A stretch of DNA of 64,000 nucleotides from Erpobdella octoculata (GCA_963978895.1 OZ022242.1:30560631-30624630), one strand, 5' to 3'; positions 33,773-45,561 are shown, counted from the first letter of the stretch. A program made the numbers and translations. Notes: generated by a model not told the origin, from the sequence alone.

Positions 33773-34699
33773 TTTCTTTGTTTTTATCAAACTGTCAGAT
33801 ACTGAATTACAAATGATTTTTCTTTTTATAATATTTTTATAGAAAGTTTAATAAAATCAGGATTTTAATCGCTGAAAATGATTAAATGTAGTAAATATAC
33901 AATGTGGTTGCTGAGCCTGCTCATCAATATCAAAACAATGTTCGATACATGGTTTAAGCAAAATTAAAATCATTACATTTTAGACCATGTCTTCATTAGA
34001 CTGCTCGAATATCTTGCGCTGTTTTCTTTTGAACAAAAAACCTGGCATGAATTATGATGTAATCGTATAACTTCTTACATAATAAGTTTAGGTAAAAATT
34101 AAATTATAAGATGATTATAATTATTCTGAATCTAAAGTTACAAAAAAGTATTAAACAGTGTTTGTTCGGGAGGGGGGGGGTTAAAACATTATTTGAATTT
34201 TAATTATCATAAACCAAATCAAACAGCAAAAGTTTTTAAATACAGAGTGAATCAAGTTTGACTTCAAAGAGCAGAATATTTTTGTTTTAAATTCAAAAAA
34301 GTATTTATTTTCAAAAATGTCAAAATATTAAATTTTAGACAAATAAACTATTTTTTAAATAAAAACTTTGGTATATTCTTGATTTTTTAGCTATTTTATT
34401 CTAATTCGAGTCCACTGTTCGTGTGAAATATCTAAAAAAATTCAAAAGAGTTGATCCATTAAATCGTTTCTCTGGTGAACAAACTCTTAAAAAAGTTCTT
34501 TTCACCACTTATTTATATGAAAAACCATCTAATAATTTTAATATTCAAGCAAGAGTAGAGATAAACTACAACATATGAAATAGCTGATTAAAAATATAAT
34601 TTTACAAAGATCTTTTTGTGTTTTTGTCATCATTAAAACCTGTTGATTGGTATATTTCCATGAATTAAAAATTGTTAAAATAAATTTGGGGAGTTTTAA
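33773..34699. other. Intergenic, nothing further recognised
   Basis: AT-rich; a G homopolymer at 34170. No gene supported. Confidence 0.35.
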
Positions 34700-35893
34700 C
34701 CCCGAACCACCCCTCATGGATGTGCCTATGGTCTTTAATAATCTGAACATGTATGAGTCATGCTCGTTCTACGATCGTTGGTCGTATAGAGTACTGTATG
34801 CGAACGAGTCGAAACTAGTTTATTCAGCTTATAGGTGTGCAGTGGTTGAATTGGTGATAGTGTTTTTGCAAAATTCATTCTTCGAATGAAATGTTTGTAA
34901 AGTTTAAAAATGAAAGGCGTCAAACAGAACGTTTTTTCACGTTGAAAGAAGCTATGTAACTAATTCTTGATGATGATGATAGCATTGAGGTTGACATACT
35001 TGTCATTCTTCCGCCCGGCGCATCATAACACGTGACTGATGAATAAGCAAATGAAGAAGAAATGTTATTCTTTGTAATATCCGGGAAGGTAGAAGTTGAT
35101 TATACTAATGATGGGATGGGATTAGACTGTGTCTGTTCTTTGGTTGAAGAAATGTAGGTCGCAAATACGGTCAGTTCAATGCCGCGGCAACCAAAACGCC
35201 AAAAACGATTGAAATGCACTTGGACCAAAAAGAGTCATTTGAATAGCCACTTTTAAAACAGTCTATATATAACGAGTTTGAAACACCACAATGGTGCTTT
35301 GCTCGAAAAACCCCATATAGGCTGTTTAGGTTGTTTTATACCGATGAAATGAATTCATGCACGGTTGAAGAAACAAAACGATAGGGAAGATTCAGCAACT
35401 GGCCATGGTCATGATCTGGAAAAGGTGAAAACAGTAGGTCGCTACAAGCTGGAAAATTATGACAAAACACTGTACATGTGGGCCAAGTGCGGCAAACGAC
35501 TTCATCGGAATTGTTTTGGTGCTTTCCGCACACTCCGGTTCTGAAACGACTATCATGAACTGCTTGACTGATTTATTGAATGTTAAATTTTTGGATTTTA
35601 TTGAACTGTGTTACTGATAAAGTCAGAAATGTGTTTTTAGCTTTTCTGTTTATAGCCTAAAATTTATATTATAATTGTTTGCGTTGAGAACAAAAAAAAT
35701 TGACTTTTAAACATTTTGTCGTTTTCAGTAGTCTATACGACCACCGTTCGAAAAAACGAGCATAGTGAATTTTCAAAGTTTTCTTTCAAATAAAAAATAA
35801 TTAAAAATAAATCTGTTAAAACATAAGCAAGTAACTTAGAAATAACAAAAAAAAAATAGAAATCTAATTAATAAAGTTTTGGACCTAAACGGG
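34700..35893 (+). mobile_element. piggyBac-like deletion derivative
   Basis: Bounded by TTAA on both sides (34696-34699, 35894-35897). The ends start CCC (CCCCGAACCACC on the left, CCCGTTTAGGTCC on the right read inward). A subterminal inverted repeat of about 30 bp is present: GTTGGTCGTATAGA at about 34778-34791 and its complement at 35731-35763. Plus-strand translation gives FFTLKEAM ... LDDDDSIEVDILVILPPG, like a piggyBac N-terminus. After stops it gives RYKLENYDKTLYMWAKCGKR with HRNCFGAF, like its C-terminal cysteine-rich finger. The DDD catalytic core is absent. Confidence 0.55.
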
Positions 35894-35927
35894 TTAATAT
35901 ATAAAGGATTTAAAAAATAGCTATTTT

Positions 35928-35999
35928 CTCCCTAGCGGGGAATCGAACCCCGGCCGCGGCGGTGAGAGCGCCGAATCCTAACCACTAGACTACTAGGGA
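35928..35999 (-). tRNA. tRNA-Glu (CTC)
   Basis: The minus strand reads TCCCTAGTAGTCTAGTGGTT (acceptor, A-box), anticodon loop GCTCTCAC with CTC, and B-box GGGTTCGATTCCCC. It closes with CTAGGGA pairing with the 5' TCCCTAG, discriminator G. It is 72 nt, all arms pair and there is no intron. A T-run follows shortly after the end (minus direction is A/T rich). Likely functional. Confidence 0.93.
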
Positions 36000-36692
36000 A
36001 GACGGTATTAGTGGTCAAACCGCAACCAATTACTTGATAAAAGTAAAAAACCGTTCGATTTTGTGATGACGTGATAAACGATAATTAATTTTTCAGTACT
36101 TTTCACTAATTTCTATTTTTTTGTCTCGCAATAAAACAATTAATTTTGATATTCTCAGAATTGTATTTATGTTTCTTCGATGGATAAATTCAAATCTTCT
36201 ATTAAGACCAAGACAATACGCTAGCCAAATAACAGCCGCTTAAATTTGGTCAAGTCCACTAAACAAAGAAACTGTTGGGTAATAAAAGAAACTGCGTAGG
36301 CGTATGTGGTAAGAGTCAGTAATATTTTAGTAATGAAAACTAAAACTAATACGAAAAAGAATCTGCCGGCATAGACAAAAGGGCTATTAATATCTCATCG
36401 ATTACTCCTTTGTTAATATGGTCATATGCTCGGCCGACAGACAGTTGGTGGTTTTTCTTGCCAACAGGTAGTTTATAAAATGAGGTCAGCCAACTATAAC
36501 ATCTCAAGTCTCAACTTATCTATTACTCCTCGGTGGTTATGATTTGACAGCTAGCAGTTTATAAAATGAGACCAGCCAGCCGTAGCATCTCTATTCTCTA
36601 CTCCTTCCTTTAATAGTCATATGCTTGGCCGGATGGTGTAGTCTACTGCTCAAAAACCATCTCATGCAATATATTTAAAAAGTCAGCTCATC
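36000..36692. other. Intergenic with a degenerate tandem repeat
   Basis: At 36420-36640 a unit of roughly 100-120 bp recurs (TAGTTTATAAAATGAGGTCA and CAGTTTATAAAATGAGACCA; CATATGCTCGGCC and CATATGCTTGGCC). It is the pre-existing target region of the P element. Confidence 0.45.
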
Positions 36693-37186
36693 CATGGACG
36701 TCTATATAATAGCAACTGGACAATGAGCCAAATCATTTTGAGCTGTTGTGTTGTACCCAGTTGGTCCCATATCTATTTAGCTGTTCGTATTCGATTAGTT
36801 CAGTCTGCGTTTCGTTTTATAGTTAAAAAGCGTGTACTGGTTAGTTTTATCTATGATGACATTGATATATTTAATAATATTTATCGTTTAAATTACGCTT
36901 TAGTGACTGCGCTCAACACTTGTTTATTTAAATTTAGCTATTTTTAGCCGATATACGAGTCCACGAGTTTTTACGTGCTGATTCATTTAAGCGAAATACT
37001 AGTCCTTTACTTTAAATAGACATCACTTTTGCTTTTTTTTCTTAAAAATATTATTTTCAATTTATATTTGTAGGACATCAAGTACGTTATCGAAAGTTTG
37101 AATAGATTGACGTTTGGAAACAGTTGGGATTGCTAATATTTTGAACAATTGGATTTATTTCTGAGTTATAAAAGTTATTGCTGGAA

Positions 37187-40100
37187 ATGCCGCACAAGTG
37201 CCAGGCGTATGGTTGCAAAACAAACTACAAAAATAATCCGGGGCCATCGGCAGGTGAAATTAAACCAACAATGCATAGTGTATGAGGCAGAAGTTGGCTG
37301 CGCAGCTGGATCCCCGAACTATAGTGCAAAAAAAAGTTTGTGCATTGGGGTTGTGCTATAGATCGTTGGAAAGGTATTTAAAAAAGAAATATAATGGTGT
37401 AAAAATAAATTTAATATTGCAAAAAATAAAAAAGTTATAGACGAAAAACCGTCGCCGTCCCTATGTAAATGTATGGAGACGATTGTTCATACCCTGATCT
37501 ATATTTTGCTTCATAACTTTTTTATTTGTTGGACTATTTTCCAAAAATTAGTTTCTATGTTTAGCTAATATATTTGTCTTTCTAATGCATTAAGCTAGAA
37601 CCCCAATGCAGTCGAAAATATTAATCTACATGGCTCCAAACGCAAGTGAAAAATCGTCCCTATGTAAATGTATGGAGACGATTTTCACTTGCGTTTGGAG
37701 CCATGTAGATTAATATTTTGGACTGCATTGGGGTTCTAGCTTAATGCATTAGAAAGACAAATATATTAGCTAAACATAGAAACTAATTTTTGGAAAATAG
37801 TCCAACAAATAAAAAAGTTATGAAGCAAAATATAGATCAGGGTATGAACAATCGTCTCCATACATTTACATAGGGACGGCGACGGTTTTTCGTCTATAAC
37901 TTTTTTATTTTTTGCAATATTAAATTTATTTTTACACCATTATATTTCTTTTTTAAATACCTTTCCAACGATCTATAGCACAACCCCAATGCACGAACTT
38001 TTTTTTGCACTATAGTTCGGGGATCCAGCTGCGCAGCCAACTTCTCCCTCGTGCATAGTGTTCCTGTAAATGATGATATACTTCTACAGAAATGGATTAA
38101 AGCAAATCCTCGAAAAGACTGGAAACCAAGTGCTTGTTCAAAAATTTGCTCAATTCATTTCAATGACGAAGACTTTGAATCCAGCTGTGTCGACACAAAT
38201 CAGCATCGTAGAAGGCAAAAAAAACTAAAATTAGAGTCCGGACAGCCTTTTCAACGTCGTCTGAAAAAAGGTGCAGTACCTAGTATTTTTCCCGGTGCTC
38301 CAGAATACTGCTCAACACGGAGAGTACCGTCAAGATCTACTGGTTGTGCTACAGTTTCAAGTCGCCACGAGTACGAAGTAAAAAGACATATTGAGATGGA
38401 AATGAATTTCTTCGATAATGATTGTTTAGCAAATCAAACACCAGAAGTTTTGGCAGAACGACTGAAGAATGAAACGACACTGCCAACAAACTTGACTATT
38501 ACCACAATTGATGGCGTTTTGTTAATTTATTGCTTAAAAGTAGAAGCTGGTAAAGCTAAAGTGGCTGGTTGCGTCTCGGTGGCAGAAGATCTGTCAACAG
38601 TTGTCAGTGTGGATGATGTACCTGTTCCAGCCGACACTTTCAAAGATTTGTTGACAAACGGATTAGTTACGACAATGTCTCAGCTTATTAATTTGGCAGC
38701 GCGAATGAAGACATGGTCAGAAAATTCGAAAACGATAACCTGGCAGTCATTCACAAAAATGGCTGTTAGCATTTTAAAAGAAGGACTAAATATTCTAACA
38801 GAATTCAGCCCAGAAAGTGAAGAACAGCACAAACTTGAATTTGTTATAGAACAAGCCAAACTGCTGACGAAAAGCAAGTTTCATCGTCATTACTCACCTG
38901 CGCTCACAATCATGTCATATATGATTCATGCAACAAGTCCAGCAGCTTATGACACCTTAAGAGAATCGAGTTGTTTAACTATTCCATCGACCTGCACTTT
39001 GAAAAAGATCAGCAAACGTGTTGATGAAAATTATGGGCTCGATAATTTATCATATCTACATCTGAGAATTTCTAAGTTGAATGAATATGAACGAAATATG
39101 TTGCTGATCATAGATGAAATCTATGTTGCAAAGCGACTAGAGTTTAGTGGAGGGAATGTGATTGGATTAGATGATGATGGAAATGTGGCATCAACATTGC
39201 TGTGCTTTATGATCAAGTCATTGGCTAGTAAATATAAAGATATTGTTGCAGTTTTTCCAATCCACAAATTGTCTGCAGAAAAACTGAATATTTGTTATCG
39301 AAAAGTAATTTTGATGCTTCGTGACCTGCCAATTAATGTTACTGCAATCTCGGTTGACAATGCAGCAACAAACAGGAAATTTCTTTCTGATTATTTGTGT
39401 AATAGTAATATGAAGACACATATCATTGATGAAATCACCAGTCAGCCTATATACTTAATAATCGATCCAACCCACAACTTAAAAAACCTGTACAATAACT
39501 TTCAGACTCGAAAAGTTTTTGAATGTCCTTTTATGGATCAAGACCTGCCTGAGGGATGTACAGCTAAATTTGCTGATATTGTTGATTTATATAACCTAGA
39601 ATGTTCAATGGGTCTCAAAAAAGCACATCGACTAACGCCTGCAGTGCTGTGTCCCAAAAGTATAGAAAAAACTTCTGTAAAGTTGGCAATTTCCTTGTTT
39701 TGTTATTCTACCCGTGATGCGCTTCTTCATTACGCTCAGCATGAAAACAAGCCATGGCATGGTACAGCAGCTTTCATCACACTTGTCATAAAAATGTGGA
39801 ATGTCATGAATGTCAAAACGTCTTCAAAGGGCAAGAACAAACTCGACGTTACGATGGATCCGGTGAGATCATCAGCAGACTGGAAGTTGCATTTCCTTGA
39901 TGAATGTTCTGATTTTATGAAGAGATGGAGAGAGTCCAAAAATCCTGGTTTGAGTAAAGAAACGTTTTTTGCCATGCAACACACCTGCAAAGCACTGACA
40001 GAATGTGCTCGTTACTTGCTGGATCGTCGAGCGTTCAACTACGTTCTTCTCGGGCATCTACAGTCTGATGGCATCGAATCACGTTTTGGTTGGCTTCGCC

Positions 40101-40843
40101 AGCTTTCTGGTGCTTGCTATTTAATTTCTGTAAAGCAGGTCCTTGACAGCAGCAGGAAGATTCGGGCTATGTCATTGCTGAAGTTCTCTGGACTGACTTT
40201 GGCTGATATAGACAATGCCGGAAAAGGACCTAATGTTAAACAAGCTCAATCATCTCTCTGTGATCTTGCTGATTCAATTGCTAAGTCATTGCCCAACACC
40301 ACACAACCGTCATCAAATGACTTGAATATCATATTTTATGTCAGCGGCTATATTGCAAAATCAATCATTAATTCAACAAAATGCAAGTCTTGTCAAGAAG
40401 TCCTTGTCAGTCCTGAGCCCCTGGAACCATTGCAGTTTGAAGGTAGTGGTGATTACACTGCTTCAGCATTTTTTGACTCTATAAACCGTGGAGGCCTGAC
40501 ACGACCATCAGAGTACGCTTTCACTTTATGCATACACTGCTGGAAAGTCTTTGAAGAAATCAAGGCATCACCAGAACTGGCAAAAATATTTCTGTCATCT
40601 TCGAGTCACAGAGAACTTTTCAGCAAAATAATTGATTGCACGCCTTTGAATCTTGACTCAGAGCTGGAAACATACGATTGTTACTGTTTTAATAACCACA
40701 ATGTTAAGAAATTGATTGTGCAGCGTTTTTTCAACTGTCTGGCAAAAAATTTGGCAAAAGAAATGACTAATAAATCGCTTCAGGCTGGACAATTTGTATC
40801 AACACAAAAGCAAAAAATTAAGAAACTTCAGAGTCTGAGATGA
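37187..40843 (+). CDS. P-element transposase, split by a fold-back insertion
   Basis: The first part, 37187-37280, starts MPHKCQAYGCKTNYKNNPGP, the C-x4-C half of a THAP zinc finger. After the insertion the frame resumes at 38061 with PVNDDILLQKWI, RKDWKP, CSKICSIHF (the C-x2-H half) and AVPSIF, completing the THAP DNA-binding domain. The continuous frame 38051-40843 (930 codons) then shows a helical region and the RNase H-like catalytic core with LLIIDEIYVAKRLEF (aspartate near residue 355), ISVDNAATNRKF, IIDPTHNLKNLYNNF and DGIESRFGWLRQLSGA (final acidic residue). Precise removal of the insertion and one target duplication would give an unbroken gene. As it stands the first half meets a TGA just inside the insertion. 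A shortened protein lacking the first THAP cysteines could start at an internal ATG. Confidence 0.88.
37281..38051. mobile_element. Fold-back (MULE-like) element inside the P transposase
   Basis: A near-perfect palindrome: two arms of about 380 bp meeting at around 37665, starting GAGGCAGAAGTTGGCTGCGC on the left and the complement of GAGGGAGAAGTTGGCTGCGC on the right. Flanked by a 9-bp (perhaps 10-bp) target duplication TGCATAGTG (37272-37280 and 38052-38060). Long arms with a 9-10-bp duplication are Mutator-like features. A GTCCCTATGTAAATGTATGG module occurs repeatedly within the arms. There is no coding region. Transcripts would fold into a long hairpin. Confidence 0.85.
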
Positions 40844-41135
40844 AGGTGTAACAACAAAAATTTTTAATAACTTTGACTTTTTCACTAACAACTATAATTG
40901 TTATAATTTTAAATTCTTACATTTACTTTGTCTTTATTTTTATTATTTTTATGGTTTTTGGTTCAATAAAATACATGTGCTTTATCTCAAAACAGCCTTG
41001 TGTTTTTCACTCCATATAATTTATTTATAAATCAAACATATAATGCGTATGTAAAGCATTGCGCAGCAATGGGACCAACTGGGTACAAGGCTATTATTGG
41101 CTCATCGTCCAGATGCTATTATATAGACGTCCATG

Positions 41136-41667
41136 GCTCATCTCAGTATGATTACATCCTCTTCTAAATTGAGTTCTGGCGCTTAGGCCACAATTGAATA
41201 GCTCAGTCCTTCATCTGATTGCGCTGGATCTAATATCGGCACCAGCATAGCAAGCTTTTGTGGAGCGACTTTTTTCAGTTTGTGGGATTTTGACAGCTGG
41301 CAGACGCAACAGGATGGAAAAATCATTGAAGATGCGTGCTTGGTTGAAAGTAAACCATGATCTACTTGTTGACATGGACTGTTAATGTAAAATAAAAATA
41401 TATGAGCAGAAAATTCAATCATGTGTCGTAATAAAAAAAACTAATAATAATTAAACTAAACTAAAATGATTGCACCGAAACTATATAATAACTAAAACTA
41501 AATAACATAAAAATGGTTTTAGTCAAAACAAACTAAAACTAAAATGATTTTCATAACTAAAATATCACTGGTAAGAGTTCCTCTATTGTAAAATATCTAA
41601 AAAATGTAAAAAAACACAGAAAATGATAAACATCAAATTAGTTGTTTGTTAGGAAATTTAAAAATAA
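41136..41667. other. Intergenic, nothing recognised
   Basis: Right flank of the P element; no gene supported. Confidence 0.35.
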
Positions 41668-41740
41668 TGTTTCCGCCCAGGCTCGAACTGGGGACCTTTC
41701 GCGTGTTAGGCGAACGTGATAACCACTACACCACGGAAAC
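41668..41740 (-). tRNA. tRNA-Val (AAC)
   Basis: The minus strand reads GTTTCCGTGGTGTAGTGGTT, anticodon loop CCTAACAC with AAC, variable region AAAGGTC, B-box CAGTTCGAGCC, and 3' CGGAAAC with discriminator A. All stems pair; 73 nt, intronless. Likely functional. Confidence 0.93.
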
Positions 41741-42117
41741 TTAACATTGGACTTTACAAATACTTAATTTAGAAATTGATTATCAGGGGTCCCACTTCTG
41801 AAAGAACTGCAAAGACTTTATGAGATTCAATTTGTCTGAAATCGGTTTGTAAGTTCGGGCTTCAAGCTTTCAAAACTTTGAGCTTCACTTTTGTATAAGT
41901 TTGGACTTAGTTTTCAAAAACTCGGGTAACAAAAACGATCAGGTAGTACCGAACTAGCGGTTCGGGTCGAGTATCCGTAACATTCTTAATAATTATAGCT
42001 ACTGCTGAACTTGAGCGGTTCAATAAAAGCTTTCGTTGTAAGGAGACGCTATATACATTTAATCAACATTACTTTAGTCTTTAGGTTACTCACACGACAA
42101 TTGAAATAGTTGAAATA

Positions 42118-42375
42118 AACAAGTACAGGAAAAAAGAGCTTTTCAACACACACTTTCATTTCAAATATACTCAATTTATAAATACGAAAGACATTCAAAT
42201 TAAGTTTTTCGGTTTTTATTCATTTGAATCGTGTATTGTCATCCAATATAAAGCTATGCTGAAAGTTTTAGTTTCCTAGTTAAATTTAAATTTTACTTGC
42301 AAGATTTGGGTGCAGAAAAACCCACAAACAAACAGAGATTGGAAGTTGAATAAATATAATTCAAGTATGTAAAAC
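42118..42375 (+). mobile_element. ATIR-2 repeat, diverged copy
   Basis: Starts AACAAGTACAGGAAAAAAGA and contains the family markers GTGTATTGTCATCCAATATA and TTTTACTTGCAAGATTTGGG. It ends near GAAGTTGAATAAATATAATT. More diverged than the other copies. Confidence 0.65.
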
Positions 42376-43130
42376 AAGTCGAGAGCTGAAACAAAAAAAA
42401 AACCTTGTATCATTATAGCAATAGTTTGATTGGATGGAGTACATTCAGGTCAACAACAACAAAAATGACAAAGTCAACAATGATGACACAAATTTGTAAA
42501 TGTTTGTATTCATTTTTTTAACAAGCCAGGCGCGTCGCATCGTTTTAAAAAATGGGGGGACAACTTTTGAGAACAAACTTTTTTGTATTTTGTAATCTCT
42601 CTATATACATAATTTTCTATGTCGGTATGTATGCGAGTGGTTGACCATTCAAAAAAATTTTCGTACACCCTTGGAATTTACGCAAAAAATCCAAAAAACT
42701 CCTAAAAATGCCAAATTACGCAAAAATTCCAATAATACGCAAAAATTACTAAGAATTTCTTTGGAATTTTTGCTTCTTACACCCAAAAACTCAAAACAAT
42801 TCTAAAAAATTCCAAAACATTTCAAAAAATTCAAAAAATCGCAAAAATTCTAAAAAATTCTAAAATACGCAAAAATTCCGAAGGAGTGTTTTGGAAGTAT
42901 TGCTTCGTACACCCATCTGGAAAGTGGTCAATCCCTCGTATGAATGTATGCATCACCAACGGATCCAGGGAGATGGGCGGGATGCATCCCCCACCAGATT
43001 ACTAAAAAAAATTTATATGCTAAAAAAATGTTTTTTAAGCCCCACCAGATTTACCGACGAATCCAGTAAGAATGTGGGGTATGAACCCCTCGCTAGATTA
43101 CTGTGAAACGAGAGTGCACACCGGCATATG
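42376..43130. other. Repeat debris
   Basis: At 42640-42890 short units of AAAATTCCAAAA type recur. At 42940-43110 hAT-like, GC-rich fragments (CCCCACCAGATT twice) appear. Nothing codes convincingly. Confidence 0.35.
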
Positions 43131-43257
43131 AATCCCATTACTACATATACAGCTGAACGGAGCTTCAGTGCATGGACGTCTATATAATGCTATTATATAG
43201 ACGTCCATGTTCAGTGCCATGAAGATATTGAAAAGTCGATTGCGCAGCAGAACCAGG
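43131..43257 (+). pseudogene. hAT transposase dimerisation fragment
   Basis: Skipping the 39-bp insertion and one target copy, the plus strand reads ITTYTAERSFSAMKILKSRL then RSRT, the conserved hAT C-terminal block. Only this short piece remains. It is useful mainly as the empty-site reference for the miniature P element. Confidence 0.7.
43171..43209. mobile_element. 39-bp miniature P element (two termini only)
   Basis: Two perfect 18-bp arms, CATGGACGTCTATATAAT and its complement, separated by GCT. They are identical to the ends of the P element at 36693-41135 and flanked by a perfect 7-bp duplication TTCAGTG (43164-43170 and 43210-43216). Removing the element and one copy of the duplication restores an uninterrupted hAT reading frame across AERSFSAMK. 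No internal sequence is left. Confidence 0.85.
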
Positions 43258-43297
43258 GGCGCAACTAGGCGGGCTTTTGTTCTTTTTCTATCATTAA

Positions 43298-44389
43298 TCT
43301 ATATATATAAAAGAACATGTCCTGACTGACTGATAATCAACGCCGAGCTCAAACGCCTCATCCTAGGAACGTGAAATTTGGAACTTATATTACTTTTATA
43401 GCGTAAACATTCGCTAAGAAAGGATTTTTGAAAATTTTGCTCCTGAGGGGAAAAAACTGGAAAACAAACTTTTTTCTAAAACAATGTATATCTCGAAAAC
43501 CAAAAATGAGATTCTTTTTAAAAAATAAAAAGATACGTGTTTCACCATTTTTTGAAAATTCGGTTTCCCGGACCTCAAATGTGGGTTGGAAAATTAGGTT
43601 ATTTGGTTTTTAAAGTAGCTTCTACTCAAAAACTGTTAATGCTACAGGAGTAAAAATTAGTATTTAGTTTCTACTCCAAAAATAATGAAATACGTGTTTT
43701 AACATTTTTTGAAAATTTGGTTTCCAGGACTTCAAATGTGGGGTGGAAAATAGGGCTAATTGTCTTTTATAGTAACTGCTACTCAAAAACAGTAAATACC
43801 ACAGATGTAAAAATTATTATTTAGTTTCTTTTCTAAAAATAAAGATATACGTGTTTCACCATTTTTTACAAATTTGGTTTCCCGGACCTCAAATGTGGGT
43901 TGGAAAATTGGGTTATTTGGTTTTTAAAGTAGCTTCTACTCAAAAACTGTTAATGCTACAAAAGTAAAAATTAGTATTTAGTTTCTACTCTAAAAATAAT
44001 GATATACGGGTTTCACAATTTTTTGAAAATTTGGTTTCCAGGACTTCAAATGTGGGATGGAAATAAGGTTATTTGGTTTTTAAAGTAACTGCTACTCAAC
44101 AACTGTAATTGCCACAGATGTAAAAATTAATACTTAGTATCAACTAAAAAAAAGATATACGTGTTTCATCATTTTTTGGGTTATTTGGTTTTTAAAGTAG
44201 CTGCTACTTAAAAACTGTTAATGCTACAGAAGTAAAAATTAGTATTTAGTTTCTACTCCAAAAATAATAAAATACGTGTTTTAGCATTTTTTGAAAATTT
44301 GGTTTCCAGGACCTCAAATGTAAGGTTGAAAATAGAGTTATTTGATTTTAAAAATTACTGCTACTCAAAAACTTAAGTGGTAATATATA
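43298..44389 (+). mobile_element. HelB 5' part (truncated or tandem copy)
   Basis: Starts TCTATATATATAAAAGAACA after an A, then CTGACTGA and AATCAACGCCGAGCTCAAAC. It continues into at least five tandem copies of the 150-165-bp HelB unit (CAAATGTGGG, GCTACTCAAAAACTG markers). It stops where a second HelB 5' end begins at 44390, without a CTAG terminus. Confidence 0.75.
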
Positions 44390-45561
44390 TCTATATATAT
44401 AAAAGAACATGTCCTGACTGACTGACTGACTCACTCACTGACTGACTGACTGATAATCAACGCCGAGCTCAAACGCCTCATCCTAGGAACGTGAAATTTG
44501 GAATTTATATTACTTTTATTGCGTAAGCATCCACTAAGAAAGGATTTGTGAAAATTTTGCTCCTGAGGGGAAGAAACTGGAAAACAAACTCTTTTCAAAA
44601 ACAATGTTTATCTCGAAAACCAAAAATGAGGAGAATTTGAAATTTGGTAGATGGATTCTTCTTGAAAAATAAAAAAATACGAGTTTTACCATTTTTTGAA
44701 AATTCGGTTTACCGGACCTCAAATGTGGGTTGGAAAATTGGGTTATTTGGTTTTAAAGTAGCTGCTCCTCAAAAACTGTGAATGCTACAGGAGTAAAAAT
44801 TAGTATTTAGTTTATACTTCAAAAATAATGAAATACGTGTTTTAGCATTTTTTGAAAATTTGGTTTCGAGGACTTCAAATGTGGGGTGGAAAATAAGGTT
44901 ATTTGTTTTTTAAAGTAACTGCTACTCAAAAATTGTAAATACCACAGATGTAAAAATTAGTATTTAGTTTCTATTCTAAAAATAAAGATGTACGTGTTTT
45001 ACCATTTTTTGAATATTTGGTTTCCAGGACCTCAAATGTGAAGTGGAAAAGGGGTTATTTGATTTTAAAATAACTGCTACTCAAAAACTGTAAATGCTAC
45101 AGATGTGAAAATTAGTATTTTGAGGTTTTGGGCCGGTTAAAAGTAGATGAGTTCAGTTTATCACCGGACGGACGGGCCAAGCCGTTATTTTAGGGTTTTC
45201 ATACGGCCCTGCCCAAACCTTAAATCAAGGTGGAACGGGCCGATATTTTTAACCAAGTATATAGACATTTGAGTGATTTTAGGGTGTTCAGACGGGCCGG
45301 GCTAAACCTGAAGTCAAGGTGGGACGGGCCAAAGTTTTTCATCAAGTATATAGAACTTCTAGGCTTGTAAAAACGGGCCGGGCCCATATTAGACAGGCCG
45401 TGCCGGGCCAGGAATTTCGGTTTTTGAAACTGGCTGGGCCAAGTTGTCGACGGGCGAAGCCGAGACCTAAAAAATTGATCCGTGCTGTGGGTACTCTACT
45501 ATGTATGCACGGTTCAAATTCTCTAATTTCATGCGAGCGAAGCCGCTACGGGCACTGCTAG
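44390..45561 (+). mobile_element. HelB, complete copy
   Basis: The 5' TC at 44390 is preceded by A. The 3' end is GCGAAGCCGCTACGGGCACTG then CTAG at 45558-45561, followed by T, matching the minus-strand copy at 14799-16097 throughout. It includes the GGCCCG-rich block (45160-45430). Fewer internal units than the neighbouring partial copy. Non-coding. Confidence 0.82.

Larger units (their letters stand above)
36693..41135 (+). mobile_element. P element (THAP9-type), near complete
   Basis: The termini are 39-bp inverted repeats, starting CATGGACGTCTATATAATAG, that differ at only two positions. A second, perfect 20-bp subterminal inverted repeat (TTGTACCCAGTTGGTCCCAT) lies at 36751-36770 and 41069-41088. 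The element is flanked by a 7-bp direct repeat GCTCATC (36686-36692, 41136-41142). It carries one transposase gene, interrupted by a 771-bp fold-back insertion. Apart from that the reading frame is intact. The near-identical termini suggest recent mobility. Classical P elements make 8-bp duplications, so 7 bp is unusual. Confidence 0.9.

Noticed and set aside
41183..41422. Possible copia-type or hAT coding relic on the minus strand
   Set aside because: Only a weak CxxC-like similarity (CCVCQLSKSHKL) without surrounding motifs; not enough to call.
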